DNA from: Adiantum capillus-veneris
Lineage: Eukaryota > Streptophyta > Polypodiopsida > Polypodiales > Pteridaceae
Assembly (NCBI GenBank): GCA_014529385.2
Contig: CM043942.1
Coordinates: forward strand, 5,484,501-5,548,500
Length of the DNA stretch: 64,000 nucleotides
Direction of reading: 5' to 3'
The notes beneath the pieces were generated by a model. It saw nothing but the letters and a program-made list of their open reading frames with translations, made no database searches and had not been told where the DNA came from. Every line of letters starts with the position of its first letter. Positions within the stretch are counted from its first letter, which is position 1. The position numbers and the translations under genes were made by a program. This document shows positions 34,152-45,429 of this stretch, in pieces.

Positions 34152-35475
34152 TGACGAGAAAAATCTCAACAACTGTCAAAAGTGCTACCAAGAGCTAAGG
34201 CAATCAGCATGCTGAAGCATCCTAATGGTACAATCAAACAGAGAGCACACAAGCTATAAGATTTTCTCTTTTGGAAGACAGCATCAGAAAGCCTCGACAT
34301 CAGAAACCCTTGAGTTAATTACTCAAGACCCAACTCTTGCACATCATAGTGGTTTGAATTGCATTGATCTTCAAAGCATGGTAGAGCCAGCCAAGGATAT
34401 GCATAGACACGATTGTTCAACCCATTCACGCAGTCGTCCTGGAGTACGCCATCTAGGAGGGGTGGAAGGGCGCTAAGTAATTAAGGGCCATGTTTGAAGA
34501 GGGAGAAGAAAAGTTTGATGTTAACGTGTGATTTTTTTGCAAAATTATAGAATAATGCCCTTGCAATTCATCATCAAGGGAAACTTCAATGATAATATCT
34601 TCCAGATGAGTGTAAATAGTGTATATATTATCAAAAAATCATTAAAAAATAGTCCTTTTTTATTATTTTTATTCATTTTTCTTGATAAGGAGACTTAAAA
34701 ATAGAAAATCCAACAAAAAAAATAAAGCTGTGATTTTCAATGGATTTTTCTAATTATTGGATTTTCACTTTGCTTTTTTAGCACATTTTGTTATTTTCTT
34801 TGATTTTTTTTAAAAACAGATCAAAAATTAATAATAAATAGCAAAGGAGCTCAGATGGAAAAACAGAAGACACGCTGCTGATCAAAAAGACAAGGCGGAC
34901 AAGCACAAAAATTTTCAATGAAATCAGAAGATGGAAGCGAGAAGCCTAAATTAGGCGGCCATACCTACTTTTGTAAAATTCTTGCAGAATGATCGGGGAA
35001 ATTTTTGAGACTAACATAGATTTCATGGCGTGGTAGGACTAACGAGGGAATCTCGGGAAAAATGGTTCGGAAAGTCCGGGTATAGATATCCCAGGTAGGC
35101 TAAAACTACCTCATTTCCACTTGTGGCCTTTGCAAAGAGAGCTTTGCGACCTCTTTCTTGCGTCTTTTCCGGAGTCTACAGTTGCCCGTTTTCAACGCCG
35201 TCTCACATGAGACATGAGGGGTAAGTTCTTTACTCATCAATGATCCATTTTGTATGGCCGGTAGCTAGTGTAAACCCCTAGAAAAAACCGTAGAATCCAT
35301 GTAGTGCACGAAGACCTACGACCAAAAACTGACCATAGCGGCCTGTCAGCTCGACCAAATCAGATGGGATTTGAATTGTAGCATGCCTTAACATAATAAA
35401 ACCGTTTTATATCATCACTTGACCATTCTATAGGGGTCGAGGGGGTCCCCAGTAAAAAAGCTAGGTTTTTGGCAG
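34152..35475 (+). promoter_or_regulatory. Non-coding spacer of G with promoter- and leader-like features
   Basis: After a 30-base purine-rich stretch (34488-34515) and TGTTAACGTG at 34521, the sequence is AT-rich to 34870. A GC-richer block (34900-35220) then ends GACATGAGGG/GTAAGTTC, a splice-donor-like site at 35220/35221. This order resembles LTR U3, then R/U5, and splice donor, but no second copy of the sequence exists in the window, so I call it an internal leader rather than an LTR. It lies just upstream of palindrome array 3 and the accessory gene, and may drive the latter. Confidence 0.35.
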
Positions 35476-35727
35476 ATGCCAGAATTTGTTTTTGACTCCA
35501 TAGACAGTTTGCCTATGAGGTTTATATACAATGTATATGATTGGTCTCATGAAATCAATCAAGAAAAGCCCTTGAAAAGCAGAAAATGGCTTGAAGACTA
35601 CAAAGCGTCAAATTTGACATACGAGGTCAAACTGATTCCAAATGAGCCAAAATTGGATGAGTTGATTCACGATTATGTTGCAGACAAGTCCAAAGCCTCA
35701 CAAGTGACAAACCAACTCAACCGATAG
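35476..35727 (+). CDS. Small unrecognised ORF in the spacer of element G
   Basis: 83 codons from an ATG: an acidic N-terminus (FDSIDSLPMRF), then NVYDWSHEINQEKP and KLIPNEPKLDELIHDYVADK. There is no match I can name and no second copy in the window. Composition is compatible with a real peptide, but a chance ORF is equally possible. Confidence 0.25.
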   Translation: MPEFVFDSIDSLPMRFIYNVYDWSHEINQEKPLKSRKWLEDYKASNLTYEVKLIPNEPKLDELIHDYVADKSKASQVTNQLNR

Positions 35728-35882
35728 TGTAGTCACAGAAATCAGAGAATTCAGAGTCGACAAAGCACAAAGTGATGTCGACAAGACGAAACTTGACCAA
35801 ATTCAATTTAGGACTTGTTTTAGGTGTATAGAATGTGCTAAGGTCAAAATTTTTTAAGTTTTGCAAGAAAATTGTGACTATT

Positions 35883-36452
35883 GTAAATAATCACGATTAT
35901 TTACTTTTGCATTATTTTTGCTTGGAAATTGTATCATCACCTCACCTATCATGTGTGCACACCTATTACATGCCAAAAATCAAGTATGAGCTAAAATGAG
36001 CACCTATAACTTGGAAAATTGCCAAAAAACGCAAAGGAGTCTTTGCAAGCCAAATTTTGAGTTATAGACCCCTTTTTTTGATCCAAATCACCTCATATCA
36101 CATGCATAGAGTCTATATCAAAAAATGATGATTTTGGTAGAAAAGTTAATAATCATGATTTTTTACTTTCATGCCAAAATGAGAAAATTTTGCTATTTTG
36201 CCATCATACATCCAAAGTACATGATGTGTTAAGCCCACTAGCCAAGTTTGGAGCTTAAAATCCCAAATTTCCTTTATATCTACCGTTTTCGAGACCTAAA
36301 GCCAAAATCTGGTACCATTTTTACCCTATGCATCCAAATGAGCCCATATTTCACTCAGAGCATGTATTGTTAGGAAATAAGACGTAGCTAAATAGATATT
36401 TGAGTAGATTACTTAATGGAGAGAGATAGATTTCACACACAAGAGATTATAG

Positions 36453-36499
<47 letters not shown>

Positions 36500-37224
36500 C
36501 ACGATATACGTGCTTCACCCAATGTGGGCTATGTCCACGAGAAAGTAGCCACTCAATGGCTTTAGTACTTCAAAACAAGAAGTAGTTTACAAAGGGATTA
36601 TACCCTTAATATAGCTCCTGCCTTGCTTCCCTCTCACCACCTCACACTCACCTTGTTGCATCAACTTCACACTATGAAATGTGTGTAGAAATGGCCTCCT
36701 TTTATAGGCCAAAAGGGCTGCCCTCTCTCATGAGAGGCAACCATGTGTAGCTGCCCTTGTCTAGATAAGTCCAAATCGGACCCTCCAATCCGCCCATGTG
36801 TGGCCGCCCTTGAGAAGAAAATTCCGCTTTTGAATTTGGCCACCGGCCATTGACTTTCGACCACCGGCCATCGGCCATTGACTACTGGCCACGGCTAACC
36901 GACCAAACGATCGGTAGTTTTTCGACCACTTTTCAGTCGCCGTCCGGCCATAATATTCCGACAAAAAGGAATATTTCAGCGAAGGCCGTGAAATTTTGGT
37001 TTTCGACGAGTGATTTTATTTTTCGGCGAGTTATTTTTCTTCATGCACGATGGCTTCTCCTCATAATGGGGGCCTTACAAATGTGCGTTTTTACCACAGA
37101 AAATTAGAAGGGGTAAATCAGGCTCCATACTTAACATGTATTTGGTATATACTTCAAGCCTGTGATGCCAAGTTTGCAAAAAGTTGGAGAAACTATTCAG
37201 CTGTAAATAATCACGATTATTTAC
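35883..37224. repeat. Palindrome array 3 upstream of the accessory gene, interrupted by a solo LTR
   Basis: The 22-bp palindrome GTAAATAATCA/CG type occurs at 35883-35904, 36145-36166 (partly degenerate) and 37203-37224. Spacing of the first two is 262. The third is 1058 away; after subtracting the 769-bp solo LTR and its 5-bp target duplication it is 284. The motif is that of array 2, so arrays 2 and 3 belong to the same element family. Confidence 0.85.
36368..37136 (-). mobile_element. Solo LTR of the copia C3 family, with target duplication TGTAT
   Basis: 769 bp, the reverse complement of the C3 LTRs (52053-52829, 56063-56804). On the minus strand it begins TGTTAAGTATGGAGCC at 37136 and ends CTAACA at 36368. 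It carries the CCGGCCATCGG-type inverted motifs, a TATAAAAGG box (about 36700) and an AG microsatellite (36456-36497). TGTAT occurs on both sides (36363-36367 and 37137-37141). No internal sequence remains, so it arose by LTR-LTR recombination after insertion into element G. Confidence 0.93.
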
Positions 37225-37412
37225 TTTGATTGCAAATTTTTGTTTGGACTTTACAATTTTGTTCCTTACATGTTTTTATGCATCTATGCTTGTTTAAAAA
37301 TTTATTTGAAGCAAATTGGACCAAAATTGTCAGCATTTTGGACTAAAGGACATTTCAGAGAAAAATCTGACAACTCTACTAATTTTGACACTCTATTCAA
37401 TGAATAGGGGCC

Positions 37413-40400
37413 ATGCAAGAAGCAGAGAGGGCGAAGAAGAAGCTCAACCAAAAAGAAAAGTTGCACGAACTACCAGCATACCAAATGGACCCAGATTCAG
37501 TCAAAACCACAAAAGAAACCTATCTCTCAAAAGAACAGCTTGAAGAGCATCACACCACAGTGTTCACTGGCAGATTCAAGAGTAAGGAGGGACATCAGGT
37601 AAAGTTGCAACTCCTACCAAAATAAATGTATGATGTTGCCGCAAAGCCCGAACCCAAATATTCCAACCGAGGGCGGCTAGGACTCAGAGACTTTTATGAA
37701 CAGGAGCCGTGCGGAGTGGACTTCCAAAAAGCTTACGAGCTTTTGTCTACAATCAAGAAAGATGGAACGACACAGATTTTTGACCCACAAGGGAAAAAAG
37801 TTGAAGTGGTGATCACCAAGAAAATAGTGGCAGAAGCACTCATACTGCCCACAGAGGGAATGTCAATGAGGGCAAGGGATAGGAAGACGACTGGAACTTT
37901 CACAAAAGGAACTGCTACGGCCACCTTTGTGGACCTTATTCACAAGCAGGTTGAAGAACTAGCCAGGTTATACCACCAACACTTCCATTTTTTCTCTAAG
38001 AGGTTACCAAGGTATACAACACCAAACCATGCGGTTGCTAGCACCTTCACACAAGTCCTCAAGTCAACAACTAGGCAGCTGGTTGACCATGCTCAATATG
38101 TCTTGACCACTTTGAAAGGAGTAAAGAAAGAAGGAAAGATCACATACTTGGGTGCACCAAAGGTGTTGACAAGAATTGCATACCATGCCATCGACATGGC
38201 CGACAACCTACCACCTGCCCTAGATCAAAACACTTGGATAGTGTTAGCTCAACCATCATTACGAGCTAGAAGATCAGCCAAGAGATCCTACAAATCTGAT
38301 GAAGAATTTGTTGGAAGCTCGCTAGAATGGCACACCAGTGAGAGCTCAGATAATGAAGAAAGAAGAGCGCGCATAGAAAAAATGAAGAGAAAAGCCGTGG
38401 CAGCACACCAGGAAGAGCTTGTGCAAAAGCAAGCCCGGTTTGAAAGAGAGAAACACCTATTGAGCTTAAAGGGCCTAGAACAAAGCATCATACAAAGAAT
38501 CAATTTGAAGATCCAACAGAATCCTTGGAAAAGATGTACCAAGAAGCAAAAGCTTTAAAGCTGAAAGAAGCCAAAGAAGCGGCGAGAAAAGAAAAAGAGG
38601 CATAAGAAAAACAAAAGAGAGCAGAGGAAACCACTACACTAGGAAAATCACAACATGCCCAAGGTGATGTGTCTCCCCGCATCTCTTCTCTTGTATCTGA
38701 ACACCAAGATCAACCAATGTTGAGCCCACCACCATCACCGGCAGTTAAAGACACAACAAATGAGCCAACTAAAGAAGCAAAAGCTGAACAGGAAAAAATA
38801 GCTAAAGCTACACAAGAATCTGAACAGCAAGAAGCAGTGGAAACAACACAACAAGCAGATGTCTCTAATAAAGAGAGGCAAATAGAAAAAGAGCCAAAGA
38901 CAAAAAAGGCAACTAGTCTTGCACCAAAAGAGGACTTCGTAAGATTTGAGCACACAAGATAAGGCTGAGAAACAACCCTCGACTTCCACAAAGAAAGATA
39001 AGCAACCACAAGGGCAACAACAGTAACCACCAACCATGACGCAGCCAGAGGTAAAAGAATCTGCAGAGACATCAAAACAAATAACACAAAGAGAATATTG
39101 GAAATCGAATGATGACGTCATCCTGCAAGAGCTAAGCAAATGCAGGGGATGACAGAAAGACTTCGCTCAACAGCACTTGGCACGTGCCACACAGGCCAAA
39201 GAGTTAGAGATGGTGATCGACGCACTCCAAGGGGAGTTAGACGATATACTTAATGTCATCACCGATCTTTAGAGGCAAGTGTAGGAGTTAAGAGCGGAAG
39301 GTGAACAACATCAGCTCGCAAGAGACAAGCAATAGAAAGTAATGGAAGAACTGGGTGAGTTGATTACCAAACTATCAGATGCATGTAAAGCCAAGGATGA
39401 TCAGATGATAGAAGTGACAAATAAACTTATAACTACCACTCTATCATCTCTAAAGACCTAGGTATAGCTAGATGTGGCCAATGCTTCTCTATAGTACTCA
39501 TAACAAAGAATCAATGATCAGGCGATATTCTTGCGACAAATACGAGAAAATCCAGCCGTTGTCTCGATCAAGGGAACAGACGAGGTCTATAAGATGCTAG
39601 AAAAGAAAAATAGAGACCTCGATCTAGAGATGAAATTAGAGAAGTCTCAGCATAGAGATCTGGCCTTGATGCGAGTCCAAAGAGAAGACGAGTTGGTAAA
39701 GGAGATAGTTGAACTCAAACGAGTCAACCAGCTATGGAGAGAGGGAAGAACAGAAACGCGAGAAGAGGCAGACACTTCGGAGCCACTTCAGATAGAAATC
39801 CCCTCAGTATCATTTGATGACATGGAGACATAGGCCACAGTAGAGCTGAGGAGCAAGGAATAATTTCAGGTACACGTCACAGAAGAAGACATAGTGCCCA
39901 TGGTCCAACTCTCAAAGGCTGAAGAAGATTCACTGAAAGAAAAAGTTACACAAGAGGTAGATGAGCAGTGGAAGGTAGCAATGGATTGGAAGTTGAGAGT
40001 ACTTCATTCTGTCAATGTCACACAACTCACTCCCAATAAAATAAACGCGCAACGGAACCAACAATCCTTGCCCTACCCTCTGATTAAAGTTGAGTTGCTA
40101 TAGGTAAAAGAAAGACTTTACACTGACATGCAAGTTGAGGGTGCAGATAAAGACCACCCAAAGTGGAGGTACTTGATTCTGTTCACAAGAGCACCTGCGG
40201 CCTTGCAAAAGGATCCCACCTTTTATCCTGTACTAAGAGTAAGGACCTGGATGGCACATGAGGCATATAAAAGAAGCGACCAACTTGGCTAAATTTCCCC
40301 AGATTTCCTGCTCCAGAAAAGGGACCTGCGACTGAAGAATACATGGTGAAAACCCTAAAGGACGCCATGTCGTTCTTTAAAAGTCTACCAGATTTGTCAT

Positions 40401-40884
40401 GTGCTATGTTATATAAAATCTGTTGAATGATGCTCACCTACATCGAAGTGTTCAGCCAGAGCAAGCAAGCGCCTCTTGGATATCATTCCTCGAGGGTAAC
40501 AAAGGTTTGTGTTGTGATCTCAGTGGCCAACCTTCCGAGGAAGTCCTCTATGGATTCTACGCCAGATTCATGTTTCTACCTTCTCACAATATGTTGGCCT
40601 TCAAGGAAGCGTTCTACAAAGGATTCTTCACTTGGCGAACGAAGATATTTGCACTAGTGATGATCAACAATTTGACCTCAAGGTTTGTAGGCTACTCAGC
40701 AATGGAACTGAAAAATAGGGTAACTATGCAGTTCTTGCAAGTACCAGATAAGGAAAGGAAAATCAGATATCAAAAGGCTCTAACAGCACTTAAAGACCAC
40801 CTCACCAAACGCCAGCCCAAAGACTATTCCAGCCCAAAAAGCTGTGTCAAGGGACGCCACAGGCGAGGACGGGGGGAATGTTAG
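37413..40884 (+). pseudogene. Large accessory gene of element G, about 1150 codons, function unknown
   Basis: The first ATG after an upstream in-frame TGA is 37413. One TAA (37623) interrupts, then the frame is open to 38558; later parts need frame changes near 38500, 39100 and 40100 plus several stops. An N-terminal globular domain (37413-38260) has GRLGLRDFYEQEPCGVDF, KKVEVVITKKIVAEALILP and IAYHAIDMADNLPPALDQ. A Lys/Glu/Arg/Ala-rich segment follows (38260-39050), then a coiled coil (39150-39760; ELEMVIDALQGELDD, LALMRVQREDELVKEIVEL). The C-terminal domain (39890-40884) has QSLPYPLIKVELL, LFTRAPAALQKDP, GQPSEEVLYGFYARFM and LQVPDKERKIRYQKAL. There is no signal peptide, membrane segment or zinc knuckle. 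The final codons overlap the polypurine tract and LTR. Copy 1 is at 13136-11000. I do not recognise the family; the N-terminal domain only vaguely recalls plant mobile-element accessory domains. Confidence 0.75.
40863..40878 (+). other. Polypurine tract of element G
   Basis: GCGAGGACGGGGGGAA directly before the 3' LTR start TGTTAGCAG. It is conserved in position and sequence with 10995-10980 on the other strand. Confidence 0.88.
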
Positions 40885-41816
40885 CAGCCAATTAACACAA
40901 GCACCACGGATACCATTTTTCGGAGTTCTCATTGTAAAACACTTATTATTTTGATAAATTGGGAATATTGTAACTCCTATTTTCTCGGATTAACTCTGTA
41001 ATTGATGAGCTGGGGCTACAAGCTTCTAGATTGTATCAACTTGTCATTACCCATCTTTGGTAGAACTCCCAGATTATTAGTTTTGACCACCAAAAACCTT
41101 GGCTAAGGTATAAATGCCAATTTTTGTAAGTTATTATTAAGTTTTGGATAATGAAATACACAATGTGAGCTAAGGACGCTCACCTCTCTCCTTCTCGCGC
41201 TTCCTAATCCCTCCCCGATTGTCACATTGCAGTCGCGTTTGTTGCATTGCAACCACAGGTAAGAGCTCTACGCATTGACGTAAACACATCACAGTAATTT
41301 GTAGCTTTTTGTCTCGCCGACCCGCAGTCTAATTTCATCATAACTAGGAGTTTACACTTTCAAGTCAAAAAACTAGGCATTGGCGGGGTATTGGGGCATC
41401 ATTGCTAAGCATTTAGATGCATTTTGGGTCGAAAACGACTAGGTAAAAGATCCACTATTGTTAATAATCGCAATTTTGGAACTTGACCTAAAGTTGGGTT
41501 TGAGACCATAAGCATGTGTGCTTAGGTCTTATAAACATGTCCTAGAAGTTTCGTTACGTTTGGATGCCGTTTGATGCTGCAACGGATGTGATTTGTTTGC
41601 CGATGAGCGATTGGCTTTTGGTGATTTCAGTCACTTGAGTGTAGCTTGAGTCACATGCAAGTTGACAGTTGTTAGTTGTTTTTTGAGATATTGACACCCT
41701 CTTGTAGCCTCTATGCACTAGTCGAGTCAGCTTCATCCCATGGATTGACAATTTAATTGTGGTTCTCACTAATACTGCAATAAGATAGGATGGTGACATT
41801 AGACATGCATCCCACA
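40879..41816 (+). repeat. 3' LTR of element G
   Basis: 938 bp, TGTTAGCAG...CCCACA. TATA-like TATAAAT is at 41109-41115, the splice-donor-like CAG/GTAAGAGC at 41258/41259, and a degenerate palindrome arm (GTTAATAATCGCAATTTT) near 41460. It has the 11-12 base segment AGATTATTAGT that the 5' LTR lacks. Confidence 0.93.
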
Positions 41817-41819
41817 ACA

Positions 41820-41856
<37 letters not shown>

Positions 41857-42191
41857 TCTCTCTCTCTCTCTCTCTCTCTCTCTAGCATATACACACATAC
41901 ACACGTGAGCACATGAAGGAGACATAGATGGAGCAAGAGCACTTCTGAACTTACACCTCAAAGAATGAGGATTTTTAGGTCAAATGGACCTTTTATAAGA
42001 GTTTGACCCATTCACACATGGGCGCCCACAGTGGCCGATCGTTGTAAAACTACTATAAAAATAAGATAAGTGGTGTGCCTCTCATTGACGATCAACTACA
42101 CACCTATTGGACCAACAAGCCCGGTCCATGACTCAATCAGTTAAATAATATGAATCCGTCAAAGATGATATGATGTCCATGAGGGTTAACA
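41817..42191 (-). mobile_element. Right piece of the family-N 3' LTR, with TC/CA microsatellite
   Basis: It begins with the remaining CA (41819-41854) and TC (41857-41883) tracts. It matches 740-1033 and 58160-58345 (TATAAAAGGTCC on the minus strand as TATA box; CACATGGGCGCCCAC; CAACAAGCCCGGT) and ends at the minus-strand LTR start TGTTAACCCTC at 42191. Together with 21395-21632 it forms the N 3' LTR. Confidence 0.88.
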
Positions 42192-42206
42192 TGCCTCCCT
42201 TCTTGA
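42192..42206 (-). other. Polypurine tract of gypsy N
   Basis: The minus strand reads CAAGAAGGGAGGCA immediately before TGTTAACCC. This identifies 42191 and below as the 3' LTR and fixes the minus orientation of N. Confidence 0.8.
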
Positions 42207-43330
42207 TGTAGATTCCATCCTTGAAAGTGATTGAGATGAAGCCCGTTCGTCAAGGTGGAAGAGCATCTGAGATTGAATGTCCTTAGCCTTCTTCAATCAC
42301 TGCAAAATCAACCAAAATTGGCACAGTAATTGCATTCTCATATACAATAAAAAAACATATGCAATTGTAGAGACACACAAATTGATGGTAACAGAATATC
42401 AAACAATTTGTCAGGAGTAAATATTAAATTGTAATATAATCAAACACTTAAATAGTTGTAAATGTAAACAAGTTTGGGTCGCTAATTTAACGGTCAAAAG
42501 GCACTAGAGGTCAACTATTAATACTATGGGCAAGCTTCTCAATTTTCTCTGGTCAATTAAGTTGTTTAATCGCGAGAACCAAGTATTTCATGTCCAAGGA
42601 CTGACTAGAGGCTATACCTAGAAGACCTTGTAGTTAAGCTACAATAAAAGGAATTGCTCATGAAATTATCGCTTGACTTATTCCCTTTTCTTTGACCCCC
42701 CAAAGTCTTTTTACATTGATTCAATTTTGATGTGTGTGCTTATTTTGTATGCCTTGGGGTTTTTGCCTTTCAAGGAAAAGCGCCCACACTGGGAACCTCT
42801 AGGGCTCTAGTACCATAGGGGATACATGTGAGTGAAGTACCAAATCAAGCTGGAATTTCTCTTCCAGCTTAATATTTAATGTTGTGGCACTTTTGATTTT
42901 TTTGTTTGTTCGTTTTCAACATTTTAATTTTGTAATTTTGGGGTGTCACATAACACTATTACCGTCCCTAGGCTCATCACACTAGTAAAATCCCTTTATA
43001 ATACTTAAGCTAAAGGTCAATAGGGACTAAGTCCACTAGAAATTCCTTGTACATTGCACATGCCGCCTAAATTGGACTAGGAGCCTAAAGTAACTATTGA
43101 TTATTAGGAAGGCATTCCCCATGGTATTAAGAGAAGATCTCCAACGCCTAACTTGGTCAAACTAGCTTAATCAGACTGCTTGATTCTTTAACCTAGACAA
43201 GGGATTATGACAAAAAATTATATAGGATCTAATGTTCAATCTAAACAAACTGTTGGATATTGTGCTGCCAATCACATTGAAAGCAGACAAACATGGATGC
43301 AAAACCAAAGACAAGGGGCAATGCTAATGG
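42207..43330 (-). other. 3' untranslated part of gypsy N, no gene seen
   Basis: About 1.1 kb between the last small ORF and the polypurine tract. AT-rich with no coding signal on either strand; a short plus-strand ORF at 43207-43443 is judged chance. Confidence 0.5.
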
Positions 43331-44793
43331 TCAAGAAACACCTGCTCTTGTTGATGATTGCGCTTGATCTGAAGAGTGAACGAGAGAAAGATTCCATGAA
43401 GTTCCAAATCCTAACAACCACAACACGTTCTTGTACACACTAAAAAACACAAGGAATACCTCTAGGAGGCACATCAGTGGGAAGAGGCACCAACCTTTAT
43501 TGAACACAATCAAACAACAATAAGGAAACCGAATTATTTGCACCCCCCTAGAGAGTGAAGGAGACAGGATATTGTAGAGATGAGGAGGTAACCCTAAGGC
43601 TAAACCCCTATCCTCGTCATTGTCAAGAAAAATAAAGTCATCATCCGTGAGACCATACGTGCCATCCATGTAATCATGTAAATCTTCTTCATAATTAGAG
43701 GCACAAATGTTTACTAAGAAGGTCATTAGACGTCTATAGTCATCTTGGTCAAAAGGGTAGGCTTATGCTATGGGAGAGACAGTCTCTACTAAGTATGGAT
43801 TAGTCGTGGTCAAGAGACATATTAGCCATTCTAATTTCTCAAAATTCCTCTCACATGCTAGCATATCTACCAAATCCCATTCACATGTAAGCACTGGGTA
43901 GACCATGTGAAACATTTGTGAAAAGTAAAGAGGGTACCTCTCACCCAAGGTAGGAGTGGATGACTCTATCGTACTACCCATATCTGTACACACTATATAG
44001 ATGATGGATAGTGTGAAAATAGTATAAGGGTCATGTCAAAAGGTTCTATCCTTGTGCATAATGTGTTTTCATGATTTTGAGTCATGTACTAGAACTTGTA
44101 GGTTTCCAATTTTTTGTTTGGTGGCTCTTGCTCCTTTACTTTTTTGTTTTTGTTTTGTTTCTATGAGTATAAGGCTGTATATATACATTCCCTAAGATTA
44201 GCAAATTGAGAGGTAAGGGATAAAGGTTAAGAGGGGATCAAGTGGATGATGGATGTCAACAAACACTTCTCCCTTCCTTGGGTAAATCATACTTTTGGAA
44301 CAATGTCATCACCTTTTGAAACCAATTGTTCCAAGTCGTTATGGGTGAAGATGTTGACCAATAGTTTCTGACTTCCCTAGGTGTTTCATCTAGTTGCAAG
44401 GGTGGTAAGGTACTCTCCCATGATTTTATTTGCAACGTTGTTGTAGGTGGTGAACTCACAACGGGAGTTGCAAGTTTGTTCTTGTTTGTATGGATATGTA
44501 CAATGGTAGGTGGAGGTTGTGTCGAAGCTTCTATTTTTGCATTAGGAAAATTTTGAACTCATTTTTGGGCCTTTTAAGAGTGCCACATTATCAAAGTTGT
44601 ACAAAAGAAAGCAACCCGGTAGACCCCTCTCAATATTGCTTAGAACCCCATGATATGACCTATCATTGGAAAATTCTTGAAAAATGGATTCTAAAGAGCC
44701 AAGGCCCGAAAAGTTTGGATGACTTCTATGAAAGTTATGCCATTTTTTTTCAATCAGCCAGGTTTTGTTACCGTTACGGTAATCTAAAATCAC
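43331..44793 (-). pseudogene. Accessory ORF region of gypsy N downstream of pol, unrecognised
   Basis: Minus strand. A frame from 44793 (RSHPNFSGLGSLESIFQEF) and one from 44459 (LDETPREVRNYWSTSSPITT, WNNWFQKVMTLFQKYDLP) precede a frame from 43993. The last has LGERYPLYFSQMFHMVYPVL, CEWDLVDMLACERNFEKLEW, then one in-frame stop, DQDDYRRLMTFLVNICASNY and DGTYGLTDDDFIFLDNDEDR. The third frame continues past its stop with sensible acidic sequence, which suggests a once-functional protein of roughly 200 residues. It has no similarity that I can see to the accessory protein of element G. Between 44800 and 45430 nothing is recognisable. Confidence 0.45.
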
Positions 44794-45429
44794 CTTTTTC
44801 TAGATCTACATGAAGGCAATGTCCAATACATGCATGCTATATATCAATAGATAGCATTTGAAGAGTAGATTCTAAATATTCAACCTCAGACATGTTTGGA
44901 TCTTATTTGCAAAAATTTACCGATTCCCACTTTTTGAAAGCTATGCCACATCAACAATTCTCACATTGCCCATTTTTGAGTCCAAACTTTTCCTAATGTA
45001 TAAGAACTACATGAAGAGCAAGAAGCTTCATTTGAATTCCCCGTTTTTTATCTCGGTGGAATAAATCGTTCTTTCCTTGGTACCCAAACTAGCTATGGAT
45101 CAGGTGTATAGTGTCTCTGATATTTCCCTTCCCACGATCTTCACTCAGCTTTACCGTTATAAGATTTGACTCACATGGGTCAGGTGATGGGTAAGAACAC
45201 AATTTACGTTTTGGCACACCCAGATTTGATTATTTCCTCGATAGTAACCTTGGGCTTCCAATAGTTATTTAGGAATCCAACACAACATTTTCTTGCATTT
45301 CTGGGAGCGAGTGGGGCGTCTCTTACAAGGCTCCTATTTTTTAGCATCAGCAATGGTCATTAAAGAGATTTGGGGACCCATTTGTATGCTTTCTTTGTTA
45401 TATTAGGATGGGTCTTATGTGTTTCAAGC

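Larger units (their letters stand above)
21633..41816 (+). mobile_element. Giant Ty3/gypsy element G, about 20.2 kb with LTRs
   Basis: The LTRs are 21633-22553 and 40879-41816; both begin TGTTAGCAG and end CCCACA. Flanking 5-mers are ATAGA and ACAGA, a target duplication with one change. Order: 5' LTR, primer site, palindromic leader, gag, protease, RT/RNase H (duplicated), integrase, second retropepsin-like domain, promoter-like spacer and second palindromic leader, accessory gene, polypurine tract, 3' LTR. Later events inside it are a 769-bp solo copia LTR (36368-37136) and a tandem duplication of about 1.35 kb in pol. Internal stops, frameshifts and loss of the N-terminal part of RT show it is not autonomous. 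The LTRs have diverged visibly (substitutions plus an 11-12 base indel near 21830/41078), so the insertion is not recent. Confidence 0.88.

Noticed and set aside
34521-35220. A 3' LTR that would end a shorter gypsy at 34521
   Set aside because: It starts TGTTAACG after a purine tract, but no matching copy exists upstream of the gag at 24531. The TGTTAGCAG LTRs at 21633 and 40879 match each other and bracket the whole region.
37413-40884. Accessory gene as a retroviral envelope gene
   Set aside because: Its position fits, but no signal peptide, transmembrane helix or Cys-rich ectodomain can be seen; coiled-coil and charged sequence dominate.
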